From Nissolia schottii (taxonomy: Eukaryota; Streptophyta; Magnoliopsida; Fabales; Fabaceae), in contig QANU01031477.1 in NCBI GenBank assembly GCA_003254905.1, positions 764,613-828,612 of the forward strand: 64,000 nt of DNA, in the 5' to 3' direction. The notes under the pieces are model-generated. The model had not been told where the DNA came from. It worked only from the letters and a program-made list of their open reading frames with translations, and searched no databases. A program made the position numbers and the translations under genes. This document shows, one piece after another, positions 62,560 to 64,000 of the stretch (its first letter is position 1; the number at the start of each line of letters is the position of its first letter).

Positions 62560-64000
62560 AAGAAGATTCCTTGATGCATTTCACTCAAGGCAGCTACAAC
62601 TCTTACGCACGTTGTATATATTGATTATTACCATGGTCTTGGCTTCATAGATAAAAATTTTCCAATAAGTCATGTTTTATTTCATGTGTATCATCATCAT
62701 AAGTGAGCAAAATGTCACATGTTTGAAATAAACATAAGAAAATTCTAATACGAGTTTAAACTCTAAAGTTAGTCTCATTAACTCTCTTCAGATTTTATTA
62801 AGCGAGAGTCTCGTGTATTAAACTACCCTTTCTTTGTATTTCATCCTTAAATGCACTTCACACTTATTACACGCCTCCTTGGTTTGTTCAAACAAAATCT
62901 TCTACATTATGCCACGTAGAAGAAAAAAAATAACATAATGCAGTTGGGACAAAAATAATAAATGCATTTCTTCTTTAGTTTTTCTTGATAGGACCTAAGT
63001 CCATGATTGCATTAGTCAAGTGCAATCATTTGCAAGGAGAGTGGTGGTGGTCCTTGGCCAGCTATCAGATGATTTGTGAAGTTTTGAAAAGAAAATAAAA
63101 ATGTTAATGTGATTCATTGTTGTTGTGCATTTCAACGGCTTTGGCTTCCTTCTTCTAAAGTGCGCTCAAATTAGATGCTTAATTAGTCTCATTGTGTTGA
63201 CTATCTGTCATCCATCTACCGCACCCCCCTATCATGTCAGTCATATATTCTGTAATTTCAAGGTGCTGCCCCTTTTCCTAGATTGGACTCTTCTAGGGCC
63301 CCATTATGACATATTTGATTTCGTTTTAAACATGCACTAGCTGTTGAGTGTTTGCCTTTAAATATGATATATTTACCTCTTTTATAATGCATGATATGTA
63401 TTACTTTACGCGCATTCTAGTTCTAAATCACAAGATAATAGTTGCACTTGTACTCTAGACTTTAAGAGTAAATTCCTGACCTAGTCCTTGACCTTAATAT
63501 CCGGAGAGTAATTTAGCAACATTACTGACTTTTCTTTCCTGTATACCCTTCTCACATTCAAGTCCTATGTCATAAGATAATAGTTGCATGCAATTAGTTG
63601 TACTCTCGACTTTACTTTTTTATTGAGTAAACCCATAACCTAAATATAGGAGGGTCCATCTTGAATTCAAAGTTTATACGTAAGACACTTTAATTTTTAA
63701 ACCTATAGAATTAGAGTGATCAAATTTTTTATATTTAGAGATTAAAGTGTCTCACGTTTTGAGTTAAGGGACTTCGAATAGACTTTTAAGTCTTAAGGAA
63801 ATATTTGTCTCATAATTTTTTGTTCGAGACTAAATTAGAGATTTGTTTTTTATATTTGTCGGTGGAGAAATTGCACACATAATCATATCTGTGCAACTTT
63901 AATTTTCCTCATGGAGGAGCAAATTCACTCTTTTTTGCAAATTTTAGCAATGTCATATGACAATATCTCATGGACTTTTACCACTTGAGAAATTTTTGTA
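62560..64000. other. Biotin ligase 3' region and intergenic
   Basis: 3' untranslated region, then AT-rich sequence without a gene. A diverged direct duplication is visible at about 63430-63470 and 63570-63615 (each with AAGATAATAGTTGCA and TGTACTCT.GACTTTA). A short inverted repeat (GACACTTTAAT ... ATTAAAGTGTCT) spans about 63682-63753. Confidence 0.45.

Noticed and set aside
1..64000. CRISPR arrays, prophage, toxin-antitoxin or other bacterial systems
   Set aside because: The intron-rich genes and retrotransposons show plant nuclear DNA; the only regular repeats are microsatellites.

Overview
This is plant nuclear DNA, most probably from a legume such as Glycine. The genes have many introns with plant-type splice sites in AT-rich flanks, their products are clearly plant orthologues, and the spaces between them hold copia, Helitron and MITE-like elements. 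One 775-base run of N (18020-18794) and a single N (2018) mark a draft assembly. I found no bacterial, phage or CRISPR content, and nothing that amounts to a wholly new system. The most interesting material is transposon nesting, gene architecture and conserved gene order.

Layout. 1-2150: start of a QUIRKY/MCTP-type C2-domain gene that breaks off after its first C2 domain. 3149-3660: two MITE-like elements. 5124-12147: a complete but dead Ty1/copia retrotransposon with near-identical LTRs and a 5-bp target duplication; its primer-binding site is split by a 1.5-kb LTR-like insertion with its own 5-bp duplication. 12150-21200: no convincing gene, one further LTR-like relic and the gap. 21229-23820 (minus): an intact eight-exon auxin influx carrier of LAX3 type. 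24613-24777: a hairpin MITE. 29546-31372 (plus): UFM1 in four exons. 32203-34070 (minus): relic of a Helitron helicase with a recognisable Helitron 3' terminus. 34549-36618 (plus): an intronless PPR protein, orthologue of Arabidopsis At4g08210. 40512-42239 (minus): a two-exon C2H2-like zinc finger protein with a PARP-like C-terminal region. 47242-51183 (plus): MPS1/TTK spindle-checkpoint kinase in six exons. 51794-57702 (minus): ASHR1-type SET/MYND protein in 14 exons, with a TIR transposon in intron 9. 57979-62559 (plus): biotin-protein ligase (holocarboxylase synthetase) in ten exons, divergent from ASHR1 across only 276 bp.

How the parts relate. These are independent nuclear genes, not an operon. 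LAX3, UFM1 and MPS1 stand in the same order as Arabidopsis At1g77690, At1g77710 and At1g77720 (locus numbers recalled, not searched), so the segment looks like a conserved ancestral block with extra genes and transposons between its members. UFM1 and MPS1 have TGGGCC/TGGGCT-type motifs upstream, as is common for housekeeping and cell-cycle genes, and MPS1 also has a telo-box. Exon limits were worked out by hand from splice signals, reading-frame continuity and family similarity; every multi-exon CDS sums to a multiple of three.
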